Below, piece by piece: positions 36,777 to 45,074 of a stretch of 64,000 nt of DNA (the first letter of the stretch is position 1; the number at the start of each line of letters is the position of its first letter). Under the pieces are notes generated by a model. The model was not told where the DNA came from. It ran no database searches and saw only the letters and a list, made by a program, of their open reading frames with translations. The DNA is from Granulicatella seriolae. Its GTDB lineage: Bacteria > Bacillota > Bacilli > Lactobacillales > Aerococcaceae. The DNA lies in NCBI RefSeq assembly GCF_024543085.1, contig NZ_JANHNZ010000002.1:124001-188000 (forward strand), written 5' to 3'. The translations under genes were made by a program, and so were the position numbers.

Positions 36777-36777
36777 C

Positions 36778-37872
36778 CTACTTCTCATTCCCTTCAATAA
36801 ATTTGAATTTTTGCCAAGGTTTAATCTTATCTAGCAAGACCAATTCTTCCGGTCTAATATGACCAACGACATTGGTTCTACCAGAATTTTCCATGTCCTT
36901 TAGAGCGATTTGTAATTCACCAGCGTAATGTTCATAGAGAGAGGTTTCAATCAAGATATCTCCCCGTTTAATAGCAGGAGTATTGAAAGGGTTAAAGTCC
37001 TCTCCCCTGTATTTAACCCGACTTTGTGTCGAACGAATCATATAGTCGGAAACATCCCCACGGTTAAAATGAAATTCTTCTAGAACAATCTTCTTCTCCA
37101 AATCAGGAATGCCATCTACTAATGAACATTCCAAACTTAAACAGTAAGGGTCAATTTGACTTAACGCTTTCAATTCTTCTTCACTGGCAAATGAGTTGGC
37201 AATGATAACATCATCGATGAGCTCACTAGCCCATAAATCTTTAGCTTGTGTTACGATATCCCACTGACGATGGATTTCTAAGGTACAAAGCCCTTCTTCG
37301 ACTTTCCAAGGGCCAATAGAAGCAGATGGCGAATTGATAAAAGCTGCGGTTCGGATACCCTTGTCCTTAAAATTCTTTGAAGTTTCTACAAAATGTTTCT
37401 CACTTAACCCACTATAACGATGTGGGTAAAAATTATGGCAACCAATTAAAAGATCCTTATTGGCTTGGTAAGAAAGAATATTGTCTAAATACCTAGTCCC
37501 CGAACTAATATTAAGTTCAATTAAAAGACCTTGAGGATTAAAAGTCATGATAGACTCTTCGCTTCCAGTGAAACCCATATCCAAACGAATACCATCTGCC
37601 CCAAGCTCTTTAAAGAAAGACAAGTCTTGGTAACTAACACCTAGCTCTCCAAATACCTTAGGGCTTACATCTGCAATAACCTCCATCTTGTGTTCCTTGG
37701 CCATTTCAATGACTTGAGTAAATTCATCCAGAATCTTTTCTTTGTCCCCTTCAACCGATAACAAGCAGGTGAAGATTCTTGAGAATCCATATGTTGCAGC
37801 AGTTTTAATGTAGTTTTTTATGTCATCCACATCACTATGATTGGGATAAACTGAAATACCTAATTTTCTCAT
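36778..37872 (-). CDS. mupG: DUF871/MupG-type 6-phospho-N-acetylmuramidase
   Basis: The product of 364 residues has a TIM barrel (about 1-240) and a small C-terminal beta domain. It begins LGISVYPNHSDVDDIKNYI and contains ADVSPKVFGELG, DGIRLDMGF and CHNFYPHRYSGLS, signatures of the family formerly called DUF871. Its staphylococcal member MupG hydrolyses MurNAc-6-P-GlcNAc to MurNAc-6-P and GlcNAc. The position in an operon with murQ, an amino-sugar kinase and a PTS supports that function here. It starts directly after the kinase stop. Confidence 0.85.
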   Translation of the reverse strand: MRKLGISVYPNHSDVDDIKNYIKTAATYGFSRIFTCLLSVEGDKEKILDEFTQVIEMAKEHKMEVIADVSPKVFGELGVSYQDLSFFKELGADGIRLDMGFTGSEESIMTFNPQGLLIELNISSGTRYLDNILSYQANKDLLIGCHNFYPHRYSGLSEKHFVETSKNFKDKGIRTAAFINSPSASIGPWKVEEGLCTLEIHRQWDIVTQAKDLWASELIDDVIIANSFASEEELKALSQIDPYCLSLECSLVDGIPDLEKKIVLEEFHFNRGDVSDYMIRSTQSRVKYRGEDFNPFNTPAIKRGDILIETSLYEHYAGELQIALKDMENSGRTNVVGHIRPEELVLLDKIKPWQKFKFIEGNEK

Positions 37873-38778
37873 TTATTTTGTCCTTTCTTGGTAGAGATTG
37901 ACAACAGCTTTTGTGTGGTCAGAAATATCCGAAAGCTTAAACCTTAGCTGTGGATATGTATGAAGTAAGTCTTGCTTAAGTGTTTCTCTTACTGTTTGTG
38001 AGTGAATCAAAACCGAACCGGTTAAGCCAACAAGACTGATTTCTGTGTCCTGTGATTTTGCCGCAAAATCAATGGCTCGACTAGTTTGTTTTGCTAGAGC
38101 ACGGCCTGCTTTCACTAGAATTTCTTGTGCTAATAACGATTGATCTGCATAACTATCAACCAATTGGGCCAAACTGGCAATTTGCCTTTTGTTCATCATC
38201 TGTACCTGTTTTATGATATCCGCTACAGAATGACTCTTCAGATGCTTGCTTAATGTTTCTAACATGACATCCTTCACATTGCTACATTCCTCATGCTTTG
38301 CCAATGTTTTAAGAGCTTCTAAACCAATGTGGTAGGCAGAACCATCATCGCAAAGAATCTGTCCCCAACCTCCAAAATAAGAAAAAGCTCTCTCTGTTTT
38401 AAGCAAAGTTACTGACCCCGTCCCAGCCAGAGTCAAAACACCCTCACTAACACCGTCTAAAATAGCGTAATAAGCCAGTTCAATATCACTAACCAAGTCA
38501 AACGGAATAGCAAACTGCGATAAATAGTCTTCAATTTCTTGACGTTTTTGACTAGCTCTTAAGCCCGCAATTCCTATCAGGATCAGACTACAATTCTCTG
38601 CTGGATACTTTTGAAAGATAGTAGCCAAGGCTGCTTTAATAGTTTGCATACCATTTTCATAATCAACATAGACATTGGCAGGCCCTACAATTATCTGCTC
38701 TAAAAGATGCCCATCCACCTTATAAAGGCTCACTATAGTTTTGGTTCCTCCTGCATCAATTCCTAATAAGTAGTTCAT
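37873..38778 (-). CDS. BadF/BadG-type N-acetylglucosamine (or muramic acid) kinase
   Basis: This ASKHA-fold kinase of 301 residues shows phosphate-1 LLGIDAGGTKTIVSLY (about 4-19), phosphate-2 LTLAGTGSVTLLKT (about 115-128) and a central GGWGQILCDDGSAYHIGLEAL. BadF-family sugar kinases include NagK and MurK, which phosphorylate GlcNAc, and in MurK also MurNAc. Here it would phosphorylate the GlcNAc released by the MupG-type enzyme. The start overlaps the preceding small gene by four bases. Confidence 0.85.
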   Translation of the reverse strand: MNYLLGIDAGGTKTIVSLYKVDGHLLEQIIVGPANVYVDYENGMQTIKAALATIFQKYPAENCSLILIGIAGLRASQKRQEIEDYLSQFAIPFDLVSDIELAYYAILDGVSEGVLTLAGTGSVTLLKTERAFSYFGGWGQILCDDGSAYHIGLEALKTLAKHEECSNVKDVMLETLSKHLKSHSVADIIKQVQMMNKRQIASLAQLVDSYADQSLLAQEILVKAGRALAKQTSRAIDFAAKSQDTEISLVGLTGSVLIHSQTVRETLKQDLLHTYPQLRFKLSDISDHTKAVVNLYQERTK

Positions 38779-39083
38779 TTTTTATCACTCTTCTTATGTT
38801 TCAGGCTCACCATACCGGGATACTGATTCTTTTCTAATAACTGTCTGGATTTGTCAAAGAAAACTACTGCACTAGCGCCCCCAATGATGAATAGGCTATA
38901 CAAAATTGGTAAACTAATCTCATCAAAAAGAGCTACTGGAATAAAAATAATTAAAAAGGCTGCGAAACCAAAGATCCATCTTGAAATCTGTATTTGCCTT
39001 TTATTCATCCAGTTATTAGCAAGTAGACCTAATACCAAGGCAACTATACATATCACAATTCCTACAATATAATCCATACTCAT
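38775..39083 (-). CDS. Small three-span membrane protein in the amino-sugar operon
   Basis: I do not recognise this protein of 102 residues. It has hydrophobic segments at about 5-25, 35-52 and 58-75 and a basic cytoplasmic C-terminus (HKKSDKK). Its stop overlaps the kinase start (ATGA), so it is translated with it. The ATG has an AGGAGG site. A role in transport or regulation is possible but unsupported. Confidence 0.7.
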   Translation of the reverse strand: MSMDYIVGIVICIVALVLGLLANNWMNKRQIQISRWIFGFAAFLIIFIPVALFDEISLPILYSLFIIGGASAVVFFDKSRQLLEKNQYPGMVSLKHKKSDKK

Positions 39084-39117
39084 GGTAAGACCTCCTTTTA
39101 TAGTTTAACTTAAGAAA

Positions 39118-39176
39118 AACAGCACCTATCAAGCAATTTATATATCATTTTAATGAACCAGCTGATAGATGCTGTT
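39118..39176 (-). terminator. Intra-operon hairpin after the IIC gene
   Basis: AACAGCACCTATCA pairs with TGATAGATGCTGTT around a loop of about 30 bases. There is no T-run, so a processing or stability element that sets different levels of PTS and downstream enzymes is more likely than full termination. Confidence 0.5.
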
Positions 39177-39189
39177 AATTTGAAAAAGC

Positions 39190-40485
39190 TTAGGCCGTTT
39201 GGCTAGCTGTGGTCTCTTCCTCAAGCATCTTCTTGTCATATACCTTAATAAATGGATAGTAGATTAATCCACCAATCAGAACATTGACCAAGACCAATAC
39301 AATGGCACGCCAATCGTTACCAGTTGCCAAAAATGCACCAATTGGAGCAGGCAAGGTCCAGGTGGCATTGACGACCAGTCCGTTGACCAAACCAAGAGAT
39401 ACCGCAAAGTAGGCTGTTGCAGTTGTAATAAGAGGTACCAAAATAAATGGAATAGCCAAAACAGGGTTCATGATCAATGGAATCCCGAAGATTAGTGGCT
39501 CATTGATATTGAAGATACCTGGTACAATGGAGAAGCGTCCCACTTGTTTGAGGTAGGAAGATTTTGACATTAATAAAAGTAAACAAAGGGACAAGGTTGC
39601 ACCAGATCCACCGATATAGACAAACCATTGATAAAACTGTTCTGGAGTGACATAAGGTAGTTGCGTAGCTGGCGTTCCAGAAGCTAGTGCCGCAACGTTT
39701 TCATCCAGCATCAAGAGCCACATTGGACGAACAATCGAACCAATAACGCTCATACCGTGAACACCGGCAGCCCATAACAAATGGATAAAGAGAACTGGTA
39801 TCATGGCTCCAAAAACATTGTTCCCCAGTAGGTTAGTGATTGGTGTAAAGATGGAAACCAAGAGCAGATTAATATCAAATTCTAAAATAACACGAATAAA
39901 CCAAAAAGCTGATAGAATAATGGTTCCCGGAATTAAAGCTTCAAAACTACGAGCTACAGATTCTGGCACCTGTTCTGGCATCCGAATGGTCCAATTCTTG
40001 GATTTAAACAGACGAAGAACTTCTACTGCAAAGATCATGGAAAGAATCCCTGAGAACATCCCTTGTCCACCGAGATAGCCCATTGGAAGTACCCAACCTA
40101 AAGGTGTTGACCCTTCCACTAACATAGGTGTTACATTAATCGGTATGGTTAAGGTAAGAAAAGCCGCAAGAGAAAGTACCCCACCGGTAATGCCATCTAA
40201 CTTATAAGATCTAGCCAAACTATAACCCATACCATAGGTAGCATAAATGGTCATCAGCCCCATAGTGACACGGTATGGCAGCATTAATTTTGGTACTAAA
40301 GGAGCTACCCACTCAGCATAGCCCGGAATAGGCAGTTGAGCGATAATTAAAAATAAGCTCCCAATCAAGATTAGGGAAAGTGTCGAGATTACCCCTTCAC
40401 GAATCGCTTTTAAATGCTTTTGCTCCGCCAAACTTGCCATGGGTGGCATGAGCGTATTTTCAATCCAATCTAAAAATCGTTTCAT
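39190..40485 (-). CDS. PTS lactose/cellobiose-family IIC permease
   Basis: The product of 431 residues is the membrane channel of a Lac-family PTS, with about 10 hydrophobic segments. Typical stretches are FLDWIENTLMPPMASLAEQKHLKAIREG split over the N-terminus, AGVHGMSVIGSIVRPMWL (about 237-254) and FNINEPLIFGIPLIMNP (about 338-354), which contains the substrate-site Asn-Glu-Pro. Operon context suggests an amino-sugar disaccharide such as MurNAc-GlcNAc rather than cellobiose. It follows the IIB gene by 22 bases. Confidence 0.9.
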   Translation of the reverse strand: MKRFLDWIENTLMPPMASLAEQKHLKAIREGVISTLSLILIGSLFLIIAQLPIPGYAEWVAPLVPKLMLPYRVTMGLMTIYATYGMGYSLARSYKLDGITGGVLSLAAFLTLTIPINVTPMLVEGSTPLGWVLPMGYLGGQGMFSGILSMIFAVEVLRLFKSKNWTIRMPEQVPESVARSFEALIPGTIILSAFWFIRVILEFDINLLLVSIFTPITNLLGNNVFGAMIPVLFIHLLWAAGVHGMSVIGSIVRPMWLLMLDENVAALASGTPATQLPYVTPEQFYQWFVYIGGSGATLSLCLLLLMSKSSYLKQVGRFSIVPGIFNINEPLIFGIPLIMNPVLAIPFILVPLITTATAYFAVSLGLVNGLVVNATWTLPAPIGAFLATGNDWRAIVLVLVNVLIGGLIYYPFIKVYDKKMLEEETTASQTA

Positions 40486-40507
40486 TCTATTACCCTCCTC
40501 TATTGAA

Positions 40508-40813
40508 TTATTGGTAAGTCTTTAAAGTTTCAAATGTTTTTGCAGCGCCAAAAGGTGTGTAGCCTGTTGGTTCAATCAACATTAATTTGGTATTAGTGTT
40601 CTTTGCATATTCTTCGAAACGCTTGATTAGGTGTTTTACTTGAGGGGCTACCAATAAGACATCATAGTCAACATTGCTTAATTCATCTTCAACCTCACCA
40701 GTCCCAACTGCATCAATCTCTAAGTCAAATCCTTGTTTTTCAGCTTCCTGTCTAAGTGCTTTAACAACAATGGTGGATGACATGCCACCTGAACAAACCA
40801 TTAATGCTTTCAT
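40508..40813 (-). CDS. PTS lactose/cellobiose-family IIB component
   Basis: The product of 101 residues is a small IIB protein with the phosphorylated Cys at residue 7 in VCSGGMSS, as usual for the cellobiose type. It hands phosphate from IIA to the sugar in the IIC channel. Its ATG overlaps the murQ stop by four bases, so the two proteins are co-translated. Confidence 0.93.
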   Translation of the reverse strand: MKALMVCSGGMSSTIVVKALRQEAEKQGFDLEIDAVGTGEVEDELSNVDYDVLLVAPQVKHLIKRFEEYAKNTNTKLMLIEPTGYTPFGAAKTFETLKTYQ

Positions 40814-41715
40814 TGTTTCGCCTCCATATTTTCTTCTATTATTGGTCTAATAAATCCTTGATTTTTTTGTAATTGTGCTCGTGCCTCTTCTAAGCTCATG
40901 CCTGTTAAAATTCGTATAATAGCAACCTTTGTTTCTCTTCCTGAAGACTCAAAATATTCTTGTGCAACAGCTTGACTACAGTTGGTGGCAGCTTGAATGA
41001 TACCAATAGCGCGTGCCAATAATTTTTCATTGGTCGCCGTAACATCAACCATCAAGTTTTCGTAAGCTTTCCCCATTCGAACCATGCTTGCTGTGGAAAT
41101 CATATTGAGCACCATTTTCTGACCTGTTCCAGCTTTTAGTCGGGTAGACCCGCTCAACACTTCTGGACCTAGGGATAGCTCGATCGGATACATGGCTTCT
41201 TTTGAGATTAAACTGTTCTTGTTGCAGGACAAGGAGCCTGTTTTAGCACCAATCGATTGGGCATAGCGCAATCCCCCGATGACATATGGCGTGCGACCAC
41301 TTGCCGCAATGCCGATGACCATGTCTTTGTCCGTCAGTTCAATAGCTTTCAAATCTTCCACAGCCAACTCAAAGGAGTCCTCTGCTCCTTCACGTGCCTT
41401 AACAAATGCTCCTCGACCACCAGCTATAATCCCTTGAAACACTTGGTCGGACACACCAAACGTTGGGACAACTTCAACGGCATCCAGAAGCCCTAAGCGT
41501 CCACTAGTTCCAGCACCAATATAAATAATCCTCCCTTCTTCTTTTAATTGTTGGACCACTTGATGGATCAAACGATTGATGTCTGGCAGCTCTTTTTTGA
41601 TAGATTCAGCAACTGTTGCATCCTCTTCATTCATCAAAGCAGTAATTTCCTCAACGGTCATACGGTCTAGAAAAGCACTCCGTTTAAGTCGTTGTTCAGT
41701 TATCAAATTTTGCAC
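40810..41715 (-). CDS. murQ: N-acetylmuramic acid 6-phosphate etherase
   Basis: The product of 301 residues removes D-lactate from MurNAc-6-P, giving GlcNAc-6-P. It is a SIS-domain protein: IYIGAGTSGRLGLLDAVEV (about 60-78) with the catalytic Glu just beyond GTSGRLG, IAASGRTPYVIGGL (about 133-146), and STRLKAGTGQKMVLNMIS (about 190-207). It is the first gene of the salvage operon, directly behind a strong promoter and candidate operators. Confidence 0.96.
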   Translation of the reverse strand: MQNLITEQRLKRSAFLDRMTVEEITALMNEEDATVAESIKKELPDINRLIHQVVQQLKEEGRIIYIGAGTSGRLGLLDAVEVVPTFGVSDQVFQGIIAGGRGAFVKAREGAEDSFELAVEDLKAIELTDKDMVIGIAASGRTPYVIGGLRYAQSIGAKTGSLSCNKNSLISKEAMYPIELSLGPEVLSGSTRLKAGTGQKMVLNMISTASMVRMGKAYENLMVDVTATNEKLLARAIGIIQAATNCSQAVAQEYFESSGRETKVAIIRILTGMSLEEARAQLQKNQGFIRPIIEENMEAKQ

Positions 41716-41745
41716 ATTTTCACCTCCGATACTTAATCTAATATA

Positions 41746-41774
41746 AGTATACGCTTTCTGGAATAAAGTTTCAA
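41746..41774 (-). promoter_or_regulatory. Promoter of the murQ operon
   Basis: On the minus strand, TTGAAA (41774-41769) and TATACT (41751-41746) are separated by exactly 17 bases, about 30 bases upstream of the murQ start. The -35 box lies inside the first candidate operator. Confidence 0.7.
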
Positions 41775-41806
41775 ATTTATTGTGTTGATTTTGGAATTTA
41801 ATTCCT
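41759..41806 (-). promoter_or_regulatory. Two candidate RpiR operators upstream of murQ
   Basis: TGGAATAAAGTTTCA (41759-41773) and TGGAATTTAATTCCT (41792-41806) share the pattern TGGAATnnArTTyC and are each partly palindromic. Centres are 33 bases apart, about three helical turns. One overlaps the -35 box, as expected for repression. Assignment to the operon's RpiR protein is an inference. Confidence 0.5.
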
Positions 41807-41819
41807 GTTTTGGTTGCAA

Positions 41820-41896
41820 AAAAAGTAAGAACTCCTCTTTCTCCAACAAATTGATTTTCATCTAATTAATTGGAACAGTAATAGTTCTTACCTTAA
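41820..41896 (-). terminator. Terminator-like structure after mvaS
   Basis: On the minus strand GTAAGAACT pairs with AGTTCTTAC and is followed by seven T. The loop is long (about 50 bases), so efficiency is uncertain. Confidence 0.55.
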
Positions 41897-41902
41897 ATCA
41901 TT

Positions 41903-43087
41903 TTATTTGAATAGTTTATTCCCCGAAGCACTATATAGCCTCTTATGGTCTTTAATACCGGCTAAACGGAAGTGGCTAGAATCTGGTCGGTCAGTAAAAT
42001 CTTGTTCTTGGTCGGTAACTTGAATGGTGTCTGCAAACATGGTTTCATATTCTTCTACACTTAGGGCTTGTCGTTGTTCCAACAAGTCTTTATGCATTTC
42101 TTGATTCAAGTGCTCCTGGAACCCTTCCACTAATTGCCCACTAAAGAATTCTCCCACAGCACCTGAGCCATAGCTAAAGAAACCAATCCGGTCTCCGACG
42201 CTTAGACTTTGGCTATTTTCTAAGAGGGAGATTAAGCTTAGGAAGAGTGAGCCTGTATAGATGTTTCCCACAAGCCGGTTGTAGATTGTTCCTTCTTGGT
42301 AGCGTGCCAATAACCTGTCTTGAACGGCAGCGTCTTCCTCTTCCAAGAGAGGTTTTAATGCCTTTAAACCCATCTTGCTGTATGGTAGATGGAAACATAA
42401 AGCTGCATAGTCCTTGAAATCCAATCCCGTTTTCTCTTTGTAGTCCGTCCAAACTTGCTCAAAGAAACGGATATACTGCTCATTAGAGTATTTGCCATCC
42501 ACGTATGGGTAAGCGGCATAAGTCGGTCTCCAAAAATCCATGACATCATCTGTGAAAAAGCTGGTTGCATTGTCCAAACTGATTAGTTTTGGATTTGCAC
42601 TAACTAAAATGGCAACGGCACCCGCTCCTTGAGTTGGCTCCCCACCGCTATTGAGTCCGTATTTGGCAATATCACTGGCAATCACTAGAACTTTTGAGTC
42701 TGGATTGAGCATGATATGTCCTTTGGCTAACTGCAAGGCTGCTGTCGCTCCGTAACAAGCGTGCTTAATCTCGGCTGCTCTTACTCGGTTGGATAATCCT
42801 AATAGGTTTTGTAAGTAAACCGCAGCGGATTTTGAGTGGTCGATCCCTGTTTCGGTTCCGAAAAGAATCATATCAATAGCTGACTTGTCTTCCTCTGTTA
42901 GCATGGTCTGCGCAGCATTTGCTGCCATCGAAACGATATCTTGCGTGATTGGTACGAGCGCCATTTGCGTTTGACCAATCCCTATTGTATATTTTGCTGG
43001 TTCTACGCCTCTTGCCTCAGCTAAGGTTTCCATATCTAAAGCATAAGGCGGTGTGTAAAATCCAAGTTTATCAATCCCAATTATCAT
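41903..43087 (-). CDS. mvaS: Hydroxymethylglutaryl-CoA synthase
   Basis: The enzyme of 394 residues condenses acetyl-CoA with acetoacetyl-CoA in the mevalonate pathway to isoprenoids. Catalytic Glu is in FGTETGIDHSKS (about 76-87), the acylated Cys in EIKHACYGATAAL (about 106-118), and the His in CFHLPYSKMGLKAL (about 231-244). Length is typical of Gram-positive MvaS. It is divergent from a thiolase gene that would provide acetoacetyl-CoA. HMG-CoA reductase is not in the window. Confidence 0.96.
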   Translation of the reverse strand: MIIGIDKLGFYTPPYALDMETLAEARGVEPAKYTIGIGQTQMALVPITQDIVSMAANAAQTMLTEEDKSAIDMILFGTETGIDHSKSAAVYLQNLLGLSNRVRAAEIKHACYGATAALQLAKGHIMLNPDSKVLVIASDIAKYGLNSGGEPTQGAGAVAILVSANPKLISLDNATSFFTDDVMDFWRPTYAAYPYVDGKYSNEQYIRFFEQVWTDYKEKTGLDFKDYAALCFHLPYSKMGLKALKPLLEEEDAAVQDRLLARYQEGTIYNRLVGNIYTGSLFLSLISLLENSQSLSVGDRIGFFSYGSGAVGEFFSGQLVEGFQEHLNQEMHKDLLEQRQALSVEEYETMFADTIQVTDQEQDFTDRPDSSHFRLAGIKDHKRLYSASGNKLFK

Positions 43088-43350
43088 TGATTTCTCCTTT
43101 TAACAATGTTGTCTATTACAGCAATTCGTATAAGATCTTGTTTAGCATGTTAATAGTAGCAAATTACTAGCCTTTCCTCAAATGAATTCCACCAAGTTTA
43201 AGGCTTTTATAAAGATTCTTATCAACTTTTTAATCATTAATTAATACCCAGCAAGCCTAAACTAAAGTACAATAGAATGTGCTAAGTAGAAAAATATTTT
43301 TAATGAGTTGTTTTGATATACCATAACCAGTAGAAAAAAGGAGTCTTGTT

Positions 43351-44535
43351 ATGAAAAATGAAGTTGTTATTGTTGCTGCAGCACGTACAGCAATTGGAAA
43401 ATTTGGAGGAAGTTTAAACGATATTTCAGCGGTGGAACTTGGGCGTACCGTCACTCGTTCACTTTTAGATAAAACTGGTCTTGATGCTAGCCAAGTAAAC
43501 CAAACTATTTTTGGTATGGTCTTGCAAGCTGGCAATGGCCAAAATCCCGCACGTCAGATTGCTTTAGGTGCTGGAATTCCTGTTACAAGCCCTGCCATGA
43601 CCGTCAATGAAGTTTGTGGTTCAGGTATGAAATCTATTCAACTAGCTTGCCAAGCTATTCTTTTAGGTGATGCTGACGTTGTTGTTGCTGGTGGAAGTGA
43701 AAGCATGTCGCAAGCACCTCACCTCAGTTACCAACGTTGGGGCAATAAGGCAGGAAATATCACATTGATTGACTCCCTTTTCCACGATGGACTAACCGAT
43801 GCCTTTTCTGGCCAAGCAATGGGGGTAACAGCTGAGAATGTCGCCAATGCCTACCATATCAATCGACAAGAACAAGATGAGTTTGCTAACTCGTCCCAAA
43901 CAAAAGCCACTAAAGCTCAAGAAGCTGGCTATTTTGAAGATGAAATTGTCCCCGTTGAAATTCCCGGAAAACGTGGGCAAGCTAGTACCTTTTTTGCTAG
44001 TGATGAAGGCATTCGTTCCAATACGAACTTGGAATCCTTAGCCAAATTACGAACCGTTTTTCAAACAGATGGCTCTGTTACTGCGGGCAATTCCTCAACT
44101 ATCAACGATGGTGCAGCTGCAGTCTTATTAATGAGCCGTGAAAAAGCAGAAGAACTAGGCTTAAAGGTTTTAGCACGAATCACAGGCTATTCCGAAGTAG
44201 CTATCGAACCTGACATCATGGGCGTAGCACCAGTAAAAGCCATCCAAACATTGCTTACCAAAACCCAACAAGACCAATCAGATATCGATTTATGGGAAAT
44301 CAACGAAGCATTTGCATCACAAAGTTTAGCGGTCATCAAGGACCTACATTTGGATCCAGCAACCGTCAATATTACCGGTGGAGCTATCGCATTAGGCCAT
44401 CCAATCGGCGCTTCGGGGACTCGTATTTTAGTTACCTTAGTCCACCAACTACATCGCCTTGGAAAAAAACAAGGAGTAGCCTCCCTATGTGTCGGCGGCG
44501 GAATGGGACTTGCTGTAGGGATTGAAGTAGACTAG
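43351..44535 (+). CDS. Acetyl-CoA C-acetyltransferase (thiolase)
   Basis: The biosynthetic-type thiolase of 394 residues joins two acetyl-CoA into acetoacetyl-CoA. The nucleophilic Cys is in NEVCGSGMKS (about 85-94), the His in GGAIALGHPIGASG (about 344-357) and the second Cys in SLCVGGGMG (about 378-386), with NEAFASQ nearby. In enterococci this activity is fused to HMG-CoA reductase as MvaE; here it is separate and divergent from mvaS over 263 bases. The ATG follows AAAGGAG. Repeat copy 5 follows the gene. Confidence 0.93.
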   Translation: MKNEVVIVAAARTAIGKFGGSLNDISAVELGRTVTRSLLDKTGLDASQVNQTIFGMVLQAGNGQNPARQIALGAGIPVTSPAMTVNEVCGSGMKSIQLACQAILLGDADVVVAGGSESMSQAPHLSYQRWGNKAGNITLIDSLFHDGLTDAFSGQAMGVTAENVANAYHINRQEQDEFANSSQTKATKAQEAGYFEDEIVPVEIPGKRGQASTFFASDEGIRSNTNLESLAKLRTVFQTDGSVTAGNSSTINDGAAAVLLMSREKAEELGLKVLARITGYSEVAIEPDIMGVAPVKAIQTLLTKTQQDQSDIDLWEINEAFASQSLAVIKDLHLDPATVNITGGAIALGHPIGASGTRILVTLVHQLHRLGKKQGVASLCVGGGMGLAVGIEVD

Positions 44536-44568
44536 TTTTAAATTCTGAGCTTTTTTAAATGACGAAAA

Positions 44569-44822
44569 GGGCTGGGCAAAAAGTCCAGGATGCTATACAA
44601 ACAAAAGAGTTTTGCGAAAACCTTATCAGAAATAACGGTGTAAAGCATAGCTGGCGCACAGTGGATGTTTGGCGCTTTCGCCAATTACAGCCACGTAGAC
44701 AGCTAATCCAGTGAGACCAAGGCTCACTGCGGTGCCACCGTCCTCATTTCTGATAAGGTTTTCGCAAAACTCTTTTGTGATTAAAAATAACTATTAATCA
44801 TTATGGACTTTTTGCCCAGCTC
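44569..44822 (+). repeat. Interspersed structured repeat, copy 5 (class B stem)
   Basis: The core palindrome is about 44600-44779, arms ACAAAAGAGTTTTGCGAAAA and TTTTCGCAAAACTCTTTTGT, extended by CCTTATCAGAAAT and ATTTCTGATAAGG. The apical hairpin here is TTGGCG-CTTT-CGCCAA instead of TCGGC-TTCA-GCCGA, a multi-base compensated replacement. The outer inverted repeat is GGGCTGGGCAAAAAGTCC with GGACTTTTTGCCCAGCTCC. It lies between the convergent thiolase and the small DNA-binding protein gene. Confidence 0.88.
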
Positions 44823-44828
44823 CTCAAA

Positions 44829-45059
44829 CTAATCCTCATCCTTAATATCAATATCTTCAGGAATAGGCTCTTCTAAGTAGCGCTGATAAGCTTCTAACTC
44901 CTTTTCCCTCTGCTCAAGAAAAAGCTTAAACTGCTGGTCATTAATTAAAAGCTCATCATCAATACGAACTGTACGAATTTGCTTTTCACGAATCAATCTT
45001 AATATGGTTGCTTGGTCCACTTGCAGATAGTCGGCAGTTGCCTCAACAGATAAGTACAT
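44829..45059 (-). CDS. Excisionase-type helix-turn-helix protein
   Basis: The product of 76 residues has an MerR/excisionase-like HTH (YLSVEATADYLQVDQATILRLIREKQI given here in parts: LSVEATADYLQVD and ATILRLIREKQI), then a short acidic helical tail. Such proteins occur as small regulators or phage excisionases; no integrase is nearby, so a chromosomal regulatory or adaptor role is more likely. It lies 15 bases after the ProX-like gene on the same strand. Confidence 0.75.
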   Translation of the reverse strand: MYLSVEATADYLQVDQATILRLIREKQIRTVRIDDELLINDQQFKLFLEQREKELEAYQRYLEEPIPEDIDIKDED

Positions 45060-45074
45060 CAGATTTCCTCATTT

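Noticed and set aside
36448-36797. Start of the PTS IIA protein at 36797
   Set aside because: It requires a TTG inside the mupG gene; the ATG at 36776 gives the standard family N-terminus.
44829-45059. Phage excisionase marking a prophage or integrated element
   Set aside because: No integrase, attachment site or phage gene lies nearby, and the neighbours are housekeeping genes.
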